Origin: Acidilobaceae archaeon
Lineage (GTDB): Archaea > Thermoproteota > Thermoprotei_A > Sulfolobales > Acidilobaceae
DNA: 38,022 nucleotides
Direction: 5' to 3'
Assembly: GCA_027051095.1 (NCBI GenBank)
Contig: JALUAM010000057.1
Span: 1-38,022 of the forward strand
The translations under genes and the position numbers were made by a program. Below the pieces are notes generated by a model. The model had not been told where the DNA came from. It worked only from the letters and a program-made list of their open reading frames with translations, and made no database searches. Shown one piece after another: positions 1 through 8,356 of the stretch (position 1 is its first letter; each line of letters begins with the position of its first letter).

Positions 1-645
1 CGGCGGCGCGAAGCCGCCTTCATCGCCCACGTTAATAGCTGAAAGCCCGTATTTCTCCTTCAGCATACTCTTCAGGGCCTGGTAGACCTCTACTGACCAG
101 CGCAGCGCCTCCTCGAGGGTGGGGGCTCCTATGGGAGCCACCAGGAACTCCTGAAGGTCTAGCTGGTTGCCTGCGTGGACGCCGCCGTTGATGAGGTTTA
201 GAAGGGGGATGGGGAGCCTCCTAGCTGCAGGCCCCCCAAGGTACTCGTATAATTCTAGGCCGGCCTCGCTCGCTGCGGCCCTTGCAACGGCTATGCTTAC
301 GGCGGTAGTAGAGTTGCCCCCAAGCCTAGACTTGTTGGGGGTACCGTCTAGCTCTACGAGCAGCTTATCCACGTAGGCTTGCAGCCTTGAATCAACGCCG
401 ACGAGCCTGGGAGCAATGACTTCCACGACCTTGGAGACGGCGATCTTGACGCCCTTGCCCCCCCACCTCCTGCCACCGTCTCTCAGCTCGACGGCCTCCT
501 TCTCCCCCCTGCTGGCGCCGCTGGGGGCGATCCCCCAGCCTAGCGAGCCTCCCCGGGTCTCCACGTAGGCTTTAACTGTGGGGCTGCCCCGGCTATCGAG
601 GACCTGCAGGGCCCAGACCCTCTTTATAAGGAACCTCTCCTCCAA
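1..645 (-). CDS. eno: Enolase, N-terminal part (3' end cut by window edge)
   Basis: Enolase (phosphopyruvate hydratase) converts 2-phosphoglycerate to phosphoenolpyruvate in the cytosol. About 215 residues are visible. The N-terminus reads FLIKRVWALQVLDSRGSPTV, followed by the loop LNLINGGVHAGNQLDLQEF and, next to the window edge, NVGDEGGFAPP; all three are enolase hallmarks. The enzyme normally has about 410-430 residues, so about half is off the window. I chose the TTG at 645 because a purine-rich GAGGAGGAGGGT lies about 10 nt upstream and an in-frame stop sits at 676-678, leaving no ATG or GTG. It is divergent from the RCK protein with about 70 nt between the starts. The identification is firm; the exact start is inferred. 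Confidence 0.95.
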   Translation of the reverse strand, partial: MEERFLIKRVWALQVLDSRGSPTVKAYVETRGGSLGWGIAPSGASRGEKEAVELRDGGRRWGGKGVKIAVSKVVEVIAPRLVGVDSRLQAYVDKLLVELDGTPNKSRLGGNSTTAVSIAVARAAASEAGLELYEYLGGPAARRLPIPLLNLINGGVHAGNQLDLQEFLVAPIGAPTLEEALRWSVEVYQALKSMLKEKYGLSAINVGDEGGFAPP

Positions 646-718
646 GCCCGGCCTACCCTCCTCCTCAGAGCCGAGTTAAGGCGTGCGCCTAGGAGTGTTA
701 ATACGGGTGCAGGCCGGG

Positions 719-1384
719 TTGAAGGTGCTCATTGTAGGAGCCGGGAGGGTGGGGAGCGAGCTGGCCAAGAAGCTCAGCGAGACGGGGCACTCGGTCACAG
801 TGGTCGACAAGGACCCCGCTAAGATAGAGAGGCTTAACGATGAAGCAGACGTTGAGGGGCTTGTAGGCGATATAACGGACCCGGGCTTCTACCATAGGGA
901 GCTGGACCTGAGCATATACGACGCCGTGATAGCGGCTACCGATAGAGATGAGGTGAACGTCTTCATAGCTGCTATAGCTAAGATACAGGGCATAAAGAAC
1001 ATTTACGTGAGGGTGAGGGCTAGCGAGACTCTGACTATACTAAACAATCTAGGCGTCTACGACGCCGTCGTAGAGCCGCAGGTGGTCGCGAACCTCCTCT
1101 ACTCTATGATAGAGGGTAAGCGGTCTCCCGTGATACTAACGTCGAGCATATCCGGCGACTACCACATGGTGTCTATGATAGTGAGAAAGTACAGCACCGT
1201 GAGGGGTAGAAGGATAGACGAGGTACTGCGCGCCATGGACCTCGAGGGCAAGGTCAAGATAATAGCTGTGTACGACGGCTACAGGCTGCTGGATCCCGAG
1301 GAGGTCGGCGTGCTCGAGGAGGGCTACATAGTTATAATGCTTGTGAGCGGCGACGCCTTGAAGGAGATAAATGATTTGTTCTAG
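719..1384 (+). CDS. TrkA/RCK-domain K+ transport regulatory protein
   Basis: Stand-alone protein with an N-terminal RCK_N Rossmann domain and a C-terminal TrkA_C domain, about 221 residues. The nucleotide-binding motif GAGRVGSELA follows the first strand, and VVDKDPAKIERL supplies the acidic residue at the end of strand 2 that usually selects NAD(H) or ATP ribose. GDITDP and the AATDRDEVN region fit the family. The last 80 or so residues (from about VSMIVRKYSTV) match the TrkA_C ligand domain. Such proteins gate TrkH/Ktr or MthK-type potassium channels from the cytosolic side; no channel gene is in this window. The reading frame is open from a GTG at 683, but homology of the MKVLIVGAG start favours TTG 719. 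GTG at 695 or 707 are alternatives. It stands alone between divergent enolase and convergent gatE. Confidence 0.88.
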   Translation: MKVLIVGAGRVGSELAKKLSETGHSVTVVDKDPAKIERLNDEADVEGLVGDITDPGFYHRELDLSIYDAVIAATDRDEVNVFIAAIAKIQGIKNIYVRVRASETLTILNNLGVYDAVVEPQVVANLLYSMIEGKRSPVILTSSISGDYHMVSMIVRKYSTVRGRRIDEVLRAMDLEGKVKIIAVYDGYRLLDPEEVGVLEEGYIVIMLVSGDALKEINDLF

Positions 1385-1395
1385 CGCGCCGGGTA

Positions 1396-3327
1396 TTACT
1401 GGGCTGAGCCCGCTAGGACCTCTCTGATCTTGCGCCTAGCTATCTCAGCTACCAGCCTGCCGTCGGCTCTGCCCCTTAGCTTAGCCATGGCCCGGCCCAT
1501 AACTAGCCCCATAGCCCTCTCTCCTCTCTTAACTATCTCGTCCCTAAGCTCCCTCACGATCTCGTCTAGTACCTTCTCGACTTCCTCCCTGCCCAGCTTC
1601 TTCAGGCCGAGCTTCTCGACTGCTTCCCTCACCGAGGCCCCCGGGTTCCTGGCTATGTAGAGAGCTATCTCTCCGGCAGCCTCCCTGGCAACGTCGCCTC
1701 TAGCCACGAGGTCTAGTATCTCGGCTAGCTTATCGTCCGGTATAGCGTCGGGGTCGACGCCCTCCCCCCTCAGCCCCCTAAGGGTTACGACGAAGAACCC
1801 GGCTACGTAGCTAGGCTCCAGGCGCCCCCTATACTTCTCGATTAAATCGACTATCAGCTTATACCTCTCATCGTCTACTACGGCCTCTGCGAGATCCCTG
1901 GATAGGCCGTACCTGGAGACCAGGCCCTCCACGACCTTGGATGGAGGCTCCGGGACGTACCGCTTGGCCTCCTCCAGCAGGTCCTCGGTTACAGGCTCCG
2001 GCGGTATATCGGTCTCAGGGTACATCCTAGCGCTGCCAGGCCTAGGCCTCATGTACCTCGTCGTCCCGTCCTCTAGGGCCGCCCTAGTCTCCTCCGGCAC
2101 GCCCTCCAGGGCAAGCTTAAGCCTCCATATCACTACTTCTAGAGCCCTCCTAGCCCGCTCCTCGTCGCTAGCTACTATCACGAACGCGTCCCTCTCGAGG
2201 CTGGCTCCCAGGGCCTCCGCGATCCTCTCCATATCCTCCCTGGTTATTCCGTACCCTGGTAGCTCGTCGCTGTGTATTATGCCCTCGACGCCGGCCCAGA
2301 ACCTAGCGTAGTCCGCTAGCTCGCCGCCGAACCTCCTGCCCGGCATCACCTCGCGGCCAAGAAGTCCCTTCATGAGCGGTAGCTTAACGCCTAAGACCTT
2401 ACCTCCCGCCTTCACGACGCGCCTTATAACCCTGCTCTTGGAGCCCGAGAGGAGGCTTGTAAGGTCTACAGGCTTCAGGGAGTCCAAGAGTTCTTGGGTC
2501 ACGCCGCGGCGTCTCATCTCATCCCTGATCTCCAGGAGCCTGACCTGGCGTAGGACCTCGTTCTCCACGACCTTAGGTATTAGCTCTAGCTTCTGGACGC
2601 CCTTGATCTCCGTCTTGGCGCCTCCCCTGATGCTCACGTTTAGGTCCTGCCTGATCGTGCCAATGCCTCTCTTAACCTTCCCCGTTAGCCTTAGGAGCCT
2701 CCCGATGGCGAGGGCCACATTCTTAGCCTCCTCGGGGGTCTCTATTACCGGGGCCGTCGCTATCTCTATCAACGGTATGCCTAGCCTGTCCAGCTTGTAG
2801 TCAACTACGCGTCCCTCCTCGCCTAGCTTGCGGGCGGCGTCCTCCTCCACCACTATGGTCTCGATTGGTATTCTCTTGCCGTCGACCTCTATCGAGCCTC
2901 CCAGAGCCACTATCGCCGTTCTCTGGAACCCGCTGGTGTTGCTACCGTCTATAACGGTCTTCCTCATGACGTGAACCTCGTCGACTATGGTCGAGCCCAG
3001 CGCCATCGCCACGGCGAGCGCTATAGCCAGGGCTTCCCTGTTGATAGGGTGAGGGGGCTCCTCGTCGGCCTCAACTAGGCATGAGTGGCCCGGGGGCGCA
3101 TGGTACCTGTACACCCTGCCCCTCCTCCACTCGAAGAGGGCTGCAGGGTCTACATCGCCCAGCTCGCTCCTCGTCGGCCTAAGCCTCCTCAGGAATACGT
3201 CCCCCTCGTCGTCTGTCAGCTCCGCCGGGCACTCGCAGAATAGCTTGTGACGGGTGTCTAGCTGCTGGTGTATCTCAAGCCCGACCTTGACGCCGAGAGC
3301 CCTGTAATCAAGCTTGCCCCCGGCCAC
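1396..3327 (-). CDS. gatE: Glu-tRNA(Gln) amidotransferase subunit E
   Basis: GatE is the tRNA-dependent kinase/transamidase subunit of the archaeal GatDE enzyme, which turns Glu-tRNA(Gln) into Gln-tRNA(Gln). The 643 residues begin with GVKVGLEIHQQLDT and contain the Cys pair LFCECP, then DGSNTSGFQRT, VVEEDAARK, and the strongly conserved GIGTIRQDLNVSI and EIKGVQKLELI. These are signatures of the GatB/GatE cradle. An AspRS-type insertion follows (region with DELPGYGIT), and the C-terminal third is the YqeY-like helical tail that contacts tRNA. Length is normal for GatE. It starts at GTG 3327, only 3 nt after the gatD stop, with GGGGGTG overlapping that junction as a ribosome binding site. It is therefore translated with gatD as an operon. 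Confidence is high. Confidence 0.96.
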   Translation of the reverse strand: MAGGKLDYRALGVKVGLEIHQQLDTRHKLFCECPAELTDDEGDVFLRRLRPTRSELGDVDPAALFEWRRGRVYRYHAPPGHSCLVEADEEPPHPINREALAIALAVAMALGSTIVDEVHVMRKTVIDGSNTSGFQRTAIVALGGSIEVDGKRIPIETIVVEEDAARKLGEEGRVVDYKLDRLGIPLIEIATAPVIETPEEAKNVALAIGRLLRLTGKVKRGIGTIRQDLNVSIRGGAKTEIKGVQKLELIPKVVENEVLRQVRLLEIRDEMRRRGVTQELLDSLKPVDLTSLLSGSKSRVIRRVVKAGGKVLGVKLPLMKGLLGREVMPGRRFGGELADYARFWAGVEGIIHSDELPGYGITREDMERIAEALGASLERDAFVIVASDEERARRALEVVIWRLKLALEGVPEETRAALEDGTTRYMRPRPGSARMYPETDIPPEPVTEDLLEEAKRYVPEPPSKVVEGLVSRYGLSRDLAEAVVDDERYKLIVDLIEKYRGRLEPSYVAGFFVVTLRGLRGEGVDPDAIPDDKLAEILDLVARGDVAREAAGEIALYIARNPGASVREAVEKLGLKKLGREEVEKVLDEIVRELRDEIVKRGERAMGLVMGRAMAKLRGRADGRLVAEIARRKIREVLAGSAQ

Positions 3328-3330
3328 AGC

Positions 3331-4692
3331 TTACACCCCCGTAGCATGCCTATATAGCCTGAGGGGGTGCCTTCCGCTTATCTCGCCTGCCAGGTTAGTA
3401 AGCATGAGCCTCCTCACCTCGTCTAGGTCCTCGGCCCTAGCCAGGACCCAGGATAGCTTAGCGTAGGCGGCCTCCGCGGTCATGTCTTCCAGCGGTATGA
3501 CGCCGGCTGCCAGCATCCTCCTGCCCGTACTATAGACGTTTAGGTTCACGCGGCCGAAGATGGTCTGCGTCACTATAGCGACGGCTACGCCCTCCTCTCT
3601 GGCCCTCTCGAGGCTCTTTATCGCGTCGTTGCTCACGTGGCCGAAGCCCGTGCCCTCGATGACTATCCCCTTGAACCCCTTGTCGACTAGTGCGTCTATC
3701 ACGGAGGCTATGTCTCCGGGGAAGTGCTTTATGAGCGCGACCCTCTCGTGGAAGCCGTTTTCAACTACTAGGTCCTCCTTGCCCCTCCCCCTGAACCTCT
3801 TATCTATTATCTCTATTCTAGCGTCGTAGGGCCAGACTTTGGCAAGAGGCGGCGAGTTTATGCTCTGGAAGGCGTCCCGCCTGCTGGAATGCATCTTCTT
3901 CACCCTCACGCCCCTATGGGCTAAGGCGTAGGTGTCGCCGGTCTCGCCATGCATTACCACTGTGACCTCGGCGAAGGGCGCTCTCGAGGCGACTAGGACC
4001 GCCGCGGTTAGGTTGAAGGCCGCGTCGCTGCTGGGCCTGTCGCTGCTCCTCTGGGCCCCCGTGAGGGCTATGGGCACTGGGAGCCCTCTGTGAAAGGCGA
4101 ATGCCAGGGCCGATGCTGTGAACGCCATAGTATCAGTACCATGAGTAACTACTACTCCGTCATAGCCCCTCTCTATAGCCTTCGCAACCTCATCGACTAG
4201 ACGGGCCCACATGCTGGGCTTCATGTCCTCGCTGAGCACCTGGAACACCTGAACAGCGTCTATGTCAGCGTATCTCCAGAGCTCCGGCACGCTTAGGGAC
4301 AGCTCGTCGACAGAGAGATAGGGCTTCACAGCCCCGGTTTCATAGTCGATCCTACTGGCGACCGTGCCCCCGGCCCCCACAATCATAACGCGCTCCCGGG
4401 GGGGCTTCAGGGGGCCCTCGACGAGGGGCATGGGCTCCCCCGGCTTGCCACGCTCCACGGAGCCTACCTTCTCGATCACCGTTGACTCGTCGACCCTAAC
4501 CCCTATGTTGTACCCGTTGGGCAGCTTCAAGACTATGAAGGGGCCCGGCGACAGGCTGTACCTGGGCATCAAGACGCCCCTGAACTCGGAGCCATCGCCC
4601 CTCCTGACAACAATGACGTCGCCGGGCTTTACTCCGGCTTTCCTCAGCAAGGACGCCACTAAGCCCGTGTAGCCATGGTACTCGGCCTGCAT
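3331..4692 (-). CDS. gatD: Glu-tRNA(Gln) amidotransferase subunit D (asparaginase-like)
   Basis: GatD hydrolyses glutamine (or asparagine) and hands ammonia to GatE. The first 95 residues or so are the GatD-specific N-terminal beta domain (KPGDVIVVRRGDGSEFRGVLMPR); the rest is an asparaginase type I fold. Catalytic residues are visible: Thr110 in GAGGTVAS, Thr186-Asp187 in THGTDTM, and the Lys pair 265-266 in RGVRVKKMHSSRRDAF. The 453-residue length is normal. ATG 4692 has GGAGGT 9 nt upstream. A TATA-like CTCTATAA lies about 27 nt upstream, so transcription could start nearly at the ATG and bypass that Shine-Dalgarno. First gene of the gatDE pair; divergent from cbf5. Confidence 0.96.
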   Translation of the reverse strand: MQAEYHGYTGLVASLLRKAGVKPGDVIVVRRGDGSEFRGVLMPRYSLSPGPFIVLKLPNGYNIGVRVDESTVIEKVGSVERGKPGEPMPLVEGPLKPPRERVMIVGAGGTVASRIDYETGAVKPYLSVDELSLSVPELWRYADIDAVQVFQVLSEDMKPSMWARLVDEVAKAIERGYDGVVVTHGTDTMAFTASALAFAFHRGLPVPIALTGAQRSSDRPSSDAAFNLTAAVLVASRAPFAEVTVVMHGETGDTYALAHRGVRVKKMHSSRRDAFQSINSPPLAKVWPYDARIEIIDKRFRGRGKEDLVVENGFHERVALIKHFPGDIASVIDALVDKGFKGIVIEGTGFGHVSNDAIKSLERAREEGVAVAIVTQTIFGRVNLNVYSTGRRMLAAGVIPLEDMTAEAAYAKLSWVLARAEDLDEVRRLMLTNLAGEISGRHPLRLYRHATGV

Positions 4693-4715
4693 AAGGGTAG
4701 GACCTCCGCCCCAGG

Positions 4716-4722
4716 TTATAGA
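4716..4722 (-). promoter_or_regulatory. TATA box of gatDE
   Basis: CTCTATAA on the minus strand is centred about 27 nt upstream of the gatD ATG, the spacing expected for a leaderless or near-leaderless crenarchaeal transcript. The call rests on position and composition only. Confidence 0.45.
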
Positions 4723-4783
4723 GGGCTTCGGAGGCTAATACATAACCTGTAGCGGCGCCAGGACTAGGTTAATTGACCTCGGC

Positions 4784-4791
4784 TAATTATA
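4784..4791 (+). promoter_or_regulatory. TATA box of cbf5
   Basis: TAATTATA is the best TATA-like element before cbf5. Transcription would start about 4812-4815, which excludes the far-upstream TTG at 4773 as a start. It supports GTG 4806 or the leaderless GTG 4815. Confidence 0.5.
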
Positions 4792-4805
4792 GGAAGGGGG
4801 CGGGG

Positions 4806-5901
4806 GTGGAACCTGTGACCGAGGAGTACGACGCTACGTCCGAGGGGAGAAAATTCATAGAGAGGATTAAGGCCGTGTGCGGCAACGACAGGAAGCTGCA
4901 CTTCAAGTTCGACGAGCCCACCGACCCCAGGTACGGCTATGTGCCGCCAAGGAGGCCGCTCGACAAGTATATAAACTACGGGTTAATAGTGCTGGACAAG
5001 CCTCCGGGGCCCACTAGCCACGAGGTAGTGGCCTGGGTCAAGAAGATGCTAAACCTTAAGAGGGCGGGCCACGGGGGGACCCTAGAGCCCCCTATCCCTA
5101 GGGGGAGGGGGGCGGGGATATCCTAAGGTCACCGGAGTCCTCCCCGTGGCCCTGGAGAGGATGACTAGGATCATAGGGACGGTGATGCACTCAACTAAGG
5201 AGTACGTGTGCGTGATGCAGCTCCACAGGCCCGTGCCCCAGGAGAGGCTACTAGAAGTCTTGAAAATGTTCGAGGGCGAGGTCTACCAGAGGCCGCCGCT
5301 TAGGAGTAGCGTTAAGAGGGCTCTGAGGACCAGGAGGATATACAGGATAGAGCTTCTGGAGTACGACGGAGAGAGGTACGCGGTGTTGAGGGTTGACTGT
5401 GACGCTGGCACCTACATGAGGAAGCTCTGCTGGGACATAGGGCTGATCCTCGGGGTCGGGGCTCACATGAGAGAGCTGAGGAGGATAAGGACCGGGCCCT
5501 TCAGCGAGGACAGCGGCCTCCTAGTCAGGATGCAGGATCTGGCCGAGGCCATATACAGGTGGAAGGAGGAGGGTAGCGACGACCTGCTGAGAAGGGTTAT
5601 AGTGCCGGGGGAGCTCAGTGTATGCCACATACCGAAGGTTATAGTGAGGGACACGGCCGTGGAGAGCCTAGTCCATGGGGCGCAGCTGGCTGTACCAGGC
5701 GTGGCGGCCGTCGAGGAGGGATTCGGCAAGGGGGACTTAGTAGCGCTTCTAACCCTGAAGGGAGAGCTGATAGGGCTTGGCAGGGCTGAGATGCCGTGGA
5801 ACGAGATACTAGAGTCCAAGAGAGGTATAGCTGTGAAGCCTGCGAGGATAATAATGGAGAGGGGCGTGTACCCCAGGGCCTGGAAAAAGAAGGAGGGCTG
5901 A
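4806..5901 (+). CDS. cbf5: H/ACA RNA pseudouridine synthase Cbf5 (dyskerin), interrupted by a 34-nt intron
   Basis: Cbf5 is the catalytic subunit of H/ACA guide RNPs (with Nop10, Gar1, L7Ae), making pseudouridine in rRNA and acting on tRNA U55. Two reading frames abut: the first ends HGGTLE and is then lost, the second resumes with [18 protein letters not shown]. Removing 5086-5119 joins them as [13 protein letters not shown], the universal TruB/Cbf5 active-site motif with catalytic Asp94 (numbering from GTG 4806). The coding join is 4806-5085 plus 5120-5901, giving about 353 residues, normal for archaeal Cbf5. [20 protein letters not shown] is motif I, and the C-terminal 80 residues ([19 protein letters not shown]...) form the PUA domain. 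A TTG at 4773 also opens the frame but lies upstream of the TATA box; GTG 4815 is another possible start. The stop is 2 nt from the convergent citrate synthase stop. Confidence 0.93.
5086..5119 (+). other. Archaeal bulge-helix-bulge intron in cbf5 pre-mRNA
   Basis: 34-nt intron folding as a strict bulge-helix-bulge. Outer exon helix: 5077-5079 (GGA) with 5121-5123 (UCC), plus a possible G-U 5076/5124. Central 4-bp helix: exon CCCU 5080-5083 with intron GGGG 5114-5117. The 5' bulge is AG|A (5084-5086) and the 3' bulge AU|A (5118-5120). Inner helix: 5087-5093 with 5107-5113, starting G-C and then five C-G pairs. Cutting after the second nucleotide of each bulge rebuilds the GAT (Asp) codon and restores the frame. 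Introns in cbf5 cut by the tRNA-splicing endonuclease are known from several Crenarchaeota; the boundaries here are my own fold. Confidence 0.9.
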
Positions 5902-5903
5902 GA

Positions 5904-7088
5904 CTACCTCTTACACCTTACCTCCATGGGCTGGTACTTCAGGCCCGAGGGGCCGACGTACTTCTCTGTGGGCCTTATCAGCTTGTTGTTGAGCACCTGC
6001 TCTATGTAGTGGGCGCTCCAGCCTACAACCCTGCCCATAGCGAAGATCGGCGTGTACATCGGTATCGGTATGCCCAGCTGGTAGTAGAGGACGCCGGTGT
6101 AGAGGTCTATGTTGGCGGGTATCTTCTTCTCCCTCCACATCACCTCTTCAGCCTTCTTGATAACCTTCATCCAGAACTCGCCGTCCTTCAGCTTGGCAAC
6201 GTACTTGGCGGCGACGTCGGTCCTCGGGTCGTGCACCTTGTAGATCCTGTGGCCGAAGCCCATGATCTTCTCCTTCCTGGCCAGCTTCTCCTTGATGTAC
6301 TCCTCTATGTACTCCTCCAGCGGCACGCCTTTCTGCTCCGCCAGCCTCTTGGCCTCCAGGAACATCTCCATGGCCTTCTCGTTGGCACCGCCATGCAGGG
6401 GGCCTTTCAGGGCGGCGATGCCGCCGGCAACCGCGCTGTAGAGGTCGCTCAGGGTGCTGCCTATGACTCTCACCGTAAACGTAGAAGCGTTGAACCCGTG
6501 GTCCATGTATAGCACTAGGGTCGACTCGAAGGCCCTTGCCTCGAGGTCGCTGGGCTCCCTGCCGGTTATCATCCTCAGCACGTCCCAGGCGTGGTCCTTG
6601 CTCGGGTCGGGCCTATAGAAGGTGCCGCTCCTGGATAGGTGCCATCCCGCCGCGAAGATTACGGGTAGCTGCGCTATGAGCCTGAGGGCGTGGTCGTAGA
6701 GGAAGTCGGGGTCGAACCTCCACTCTGGAGCGTAGTACTGGCCCAGGAAGCTGACGCCGAATATGCCGTAGTACATCGGGTGAGTTGCGGGTACCAGCTT
6801 GAGGGCGTCGAAGAGCTTCTCCGGTACCTGGCCCCTGTAGGTGTCGATCTTCTTCTTTATCTCGCGTAGCTCGTCCTCGCAGGGCAGGCTGCCGTAGAGT
6901 ATCAGGTACGCCGCCTCATAGAAGTTAGCGTGCTCGCCTATATCCTCTATAGTGTAGCCCCTGTAAATGGTCGCCTCGCCCTTAGGGTCAACGCCGCTTA
7001 TCTTAGTCTCATCAACTATCACGTTGACGAGGCCTTTAGGCACGACTATGTAGTTACCCTCAACCTTGCACTCCGGCTGCTGCGACAT
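5904..7088 (-). CDS. gltA: Citrate synthase
   Basis: Condenses oxaloacetate and acetyl-CoA to citrate, entry to the TCA cycle. The 394-residue protein has the three catalytic residues in context: His232 in LKGPLHGGANE, His280 in MGFGHRIYK and Asp328 in PANIDLYTG. LYMDHGFNASTF is the family's oxaloacetate-side motif and GWSAHYIEQ lies near the CoA end. Length fits the short archaeal/Gram-positive type. The ATG at 7088 is preceded by GGGGGT about 10 nt upstream, and a TATA-like element at 7135-7146 would give a leader of about 25 nt. The gene is convergent with cbf5. A 2-methylcitrate synthase activity cannot be excluded, since archaeal enzymes of this family often accept propionyl-CoA. Confidence 0.96.
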   Translation of the reverse strand: MSQQPECKVEGNYIVVPKGLVNVIVDETKISGVDPKGEATIYRGYTIEDIGEHANFYEAAYLILYGSLPCEDELREIKKKIDTYRGQVPEKLFDALKLVPATHPMYYGIFGVSFLGQYYAPEWRFDPDFLYDHALRLIAQLPVIFAAGWHLSRSGTFYRPDPSKDHAWDVLRMITGREPSDLEARAFESTLVLYMDHGFNASTFTVRVIGSTLSDLYSAVAGGIAALKGPLHGGANEKAMEMFLEAKRLAEQKGVPLEEYIEEYIKEKLARKEKIMGFGHRIYKVHDPRTDVAAKYVAKLKDGEFWMKVIKKAEEVMWREKKIPANIDLYTGVLYYQLGIPIPMYTPIFAMGRVVGWSAHYIEQVLNNKLIRPTEKYVGPSGLKYQPMEVRCKR

Positions 7089-7134
7089 AGACGCGCACCC
7101 CCAGGCAATCCATAGGATTCAGTCTAGGGGAACA

Positions 7135-7146
7135 CTTATCTATAGG
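7135..7146 (-). promoter_or_regulatory. TATA box of citrate synthase
   Basis: CCTATAGATAAG on the minus strand. It predicts transcription start near 7114 and a leader of about 25 nt that includes the GGGGGT ribosome binding site at 7098-7103. Confidence 0.45.
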
Positions 7147-7209
7147 CGAAGGGGCAGGGAACCCAGACGCTACAAGTAATACTTAAGAGCCTCCCAAGGA
7201 GCCGGAGGC

Positions 7210-8211
7210 TTAGGAGCCGCTAGGGGGCTCTTTGAGGAGCTTCACCCTGTTCGTCTTACCCTCTCTCATTATGTCTATGTAACCCATCTCCTTGAGCCTC
7301 CTGAGCCGCCTCCAGAGTGTCGACTTAGGCATGTCTAGCCTTCTCTGTAGCTCTGCCTGCAGCGCCTCGCCGCCCATGTCGGCGAGGGTTCTGAGAATTT
7401 GTATGTCCGTTGCGTCGAGCTCCCCTGGCTCTAGGAAGCTAGCCTCGAGAGGTCTGCCGCCCCCGCCGCCTCCTCTCCTCTTGAGAGCTAATACGGCTAC
7501 ACCTCCTGCCAGGGCTAACACTGCTGCTATAGCCGCGATAGCTAGGCCTCCCAGCCCGTCTCTCCCATCGCCGGCCTCAACCGCGCCCTCGGGGCCAGTC
7601 GCGGCTGCCTCGGTGTCCTCCCGGGGCTGTGTTTCTTGTTCCTGGTCATCGCGGGGAGTCTCGGTAGCAGCTGGCGGGGTCTCCTGGGTGGGCGGCGCGG
7701 TCACGGCCTCCGACAGCGTATACCTTATATTTGACGGCTGCGTGAACGTTATCGAGAGGCTCCCATCATCCCCTACGTCGTACCCGGTTATCCCCTGGGG
7801 GAGGCTGAGAATCACGACTCCGGGCTCTACCACCAGCACAACCTCCCTCTGAGGGACTACTTGGAATGACGCGGCGCCGTCCTCAAGCTTCACGTTCGCG
7901 GAGTACGTGATCAAAGCCCTGGCTCTGGCCTCGCTAGGTATGTATAGCTTGCCCTCGCTGTAGAGGGGGGGCACTAGGGAGCCGTCTATCTCCACCAATA
8001 TAGTAGCCGGGATGGGCTCCACAGGCAGCGCGACTTCGTTAAGGCCCGGCTCAACGTCGACCTCCATCACTACTTCCACCTCACCGCTCGACTTTATAAT
8101 TACTAGTGCCTCGGGCTGCTGGGCGAGCGCCGGCCCAGCCGGGGAAAGCGCGGCGAGGGCGGCGAGGGCGAGCAGCCACGCCGCTAGCCTCGATCCCGCC
8201 ACTCGGTCCAC
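7210..8211 (-). CDS. Membrane-tethered winged-helix transcriptional regulator with extracytoplasmic sensor domain
   Basis: 333 residues in four parts: a signal-peptide-like N-terminus (LAAWLLALAALAALSPAGPALAQ, residues 9-31); an extracytoplasmic beta-rich domain (about 32-170) followed by a Thr/Glu/Pro-rich linker (about 171-220); one membrane segment (GLAIAAIAAVLALAGGVAVLAL, about 222-244) ended by KRRGGGGGG; and a cytosolic winged helix (about 262-325). In the last, DATDIQILRTLADMGGEALQAEL-RRLDMPKSTLWRRLRRLKEMGYIDI reads as a helix-turn-helix of the MarR/Lrp-like kind. Topology puts the sensor outside and the DNA-binding domain inside. It diverges from the giant helical-repeat gene, so that gene is the natural target and autoregulation is likely. 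Start GTG 8211; GTG 8202, nearer GGTGG, is possible. The sensor ligand is unknown. Confidence 0.82.
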   Translation of the reverse strand: MDRVAGSRLAAWLLALAALAALSPAGPALAQQPEALVIIKSSGEVEVVMEVDVEPGLNEVALPVEPIPATILVEIDGSLVPPLYSEGKLYIPSEARARALITYSANVKLEDGAASFQVVPQREVVLVVEPGVVILSLPQGITGYDVGDDGSLSITFTQPSNIRYTLSEAVTAPPTQETPPAATETPRDDQEQETQPREDTEAAATGPEGAVEAGDGRDGLGGLAIAAIAAVLALAGGVAVLALKRRGGGGGGRPLEASFLEPGELDATDIQILRTLADMGGEALQAELQRRLDMPKSTLWRRLRRLKEMGYIDIMREGKTNRVKLLKEPPSGS

Positions 8212-8240
8212 CCAGCATCCCGGGGTCCACCCTGTCTCTG

Positions 8241-8247
8241 TTAAAAC
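8241..8247 (-). promoter_or_regulatory. TATA box of the tethered regulator gene
   Basis: GTTTTAAC on the minus strand, about 33 nt before GTG 8211, predicts a very short leader. The palindrome at 8255-8264 lies directly upstream, where transcription factor B would bind. Confidence 0.45.
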
Positions 8248-8254
8248 CTAGCGG

Positions 8255-8264
8255 GGAACGTTCC
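8255..8264. promoter_or_regulatory. GGAACGTTCC palindrome (candidate operator 1)
   Basis: Perfect 10-bp palindrome GGAACGTTCC immediately upstream of the regulator's TATA box, suited to autoregulation. It shares the GGAAC half-site with three further elements in the same intergenic region. Confidence 0.55.
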
Positions 8265-8309
8265 AGGCCTAGCACTCTAGGAGACACCCGCCCTGCATGA
8301 AGACCCGCT

Positions 8310-8334
8310 CCGTTCCTCCCTCTGGAACGGTTCC
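8310..8334. promoter_or_regulatory. Clustered GGAAC/GTTCC inverted repeats (candidate operator 2)
   Basis: CCGTTCC at 8310-8316 faces GGAACGG at 8324-8330, and the latter also forms GGAAC-G-GTTCC (8324-8334). Three half-sites of the same word fall within 25 bp between the divergent promoters. Confidence 0.55.
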
Positions 8335-8341
8335 ACGAGAG

Positions 8342-8356
8342 GAACCCGGGGGGTTC
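8342..8356. promoter_or_regulatory. GAACCC-N3-GGGTTC inverted repeat (candidate operator 3)
   Basis: Six-bp arms at 8342-8347 and 8351-8356 run into the TATA-like TTCTTAAT (8353-8360) of the giant repeat gene. A bound protein would compete with or recruit the basal factors. One more GGAAC half-site lies at 8382-8386 beside CCCCCGGGGG (8386-8395). Confidence 0.5.

Noticed and set aside
5086-5145. cbf5 as a pseudogene or sequencing frameshift
   Set aside because: The interrupting stretch has a complete bulge-helix-bulge, and its removal restores the exact active-site motif, which chance frame errors would not do.
5796-7115. Plus-strand open frames opposite citrate synthase
   Set aside because: They are mirror frames of a clearly conserved enzyme with all catalytic residues on the minus strand.
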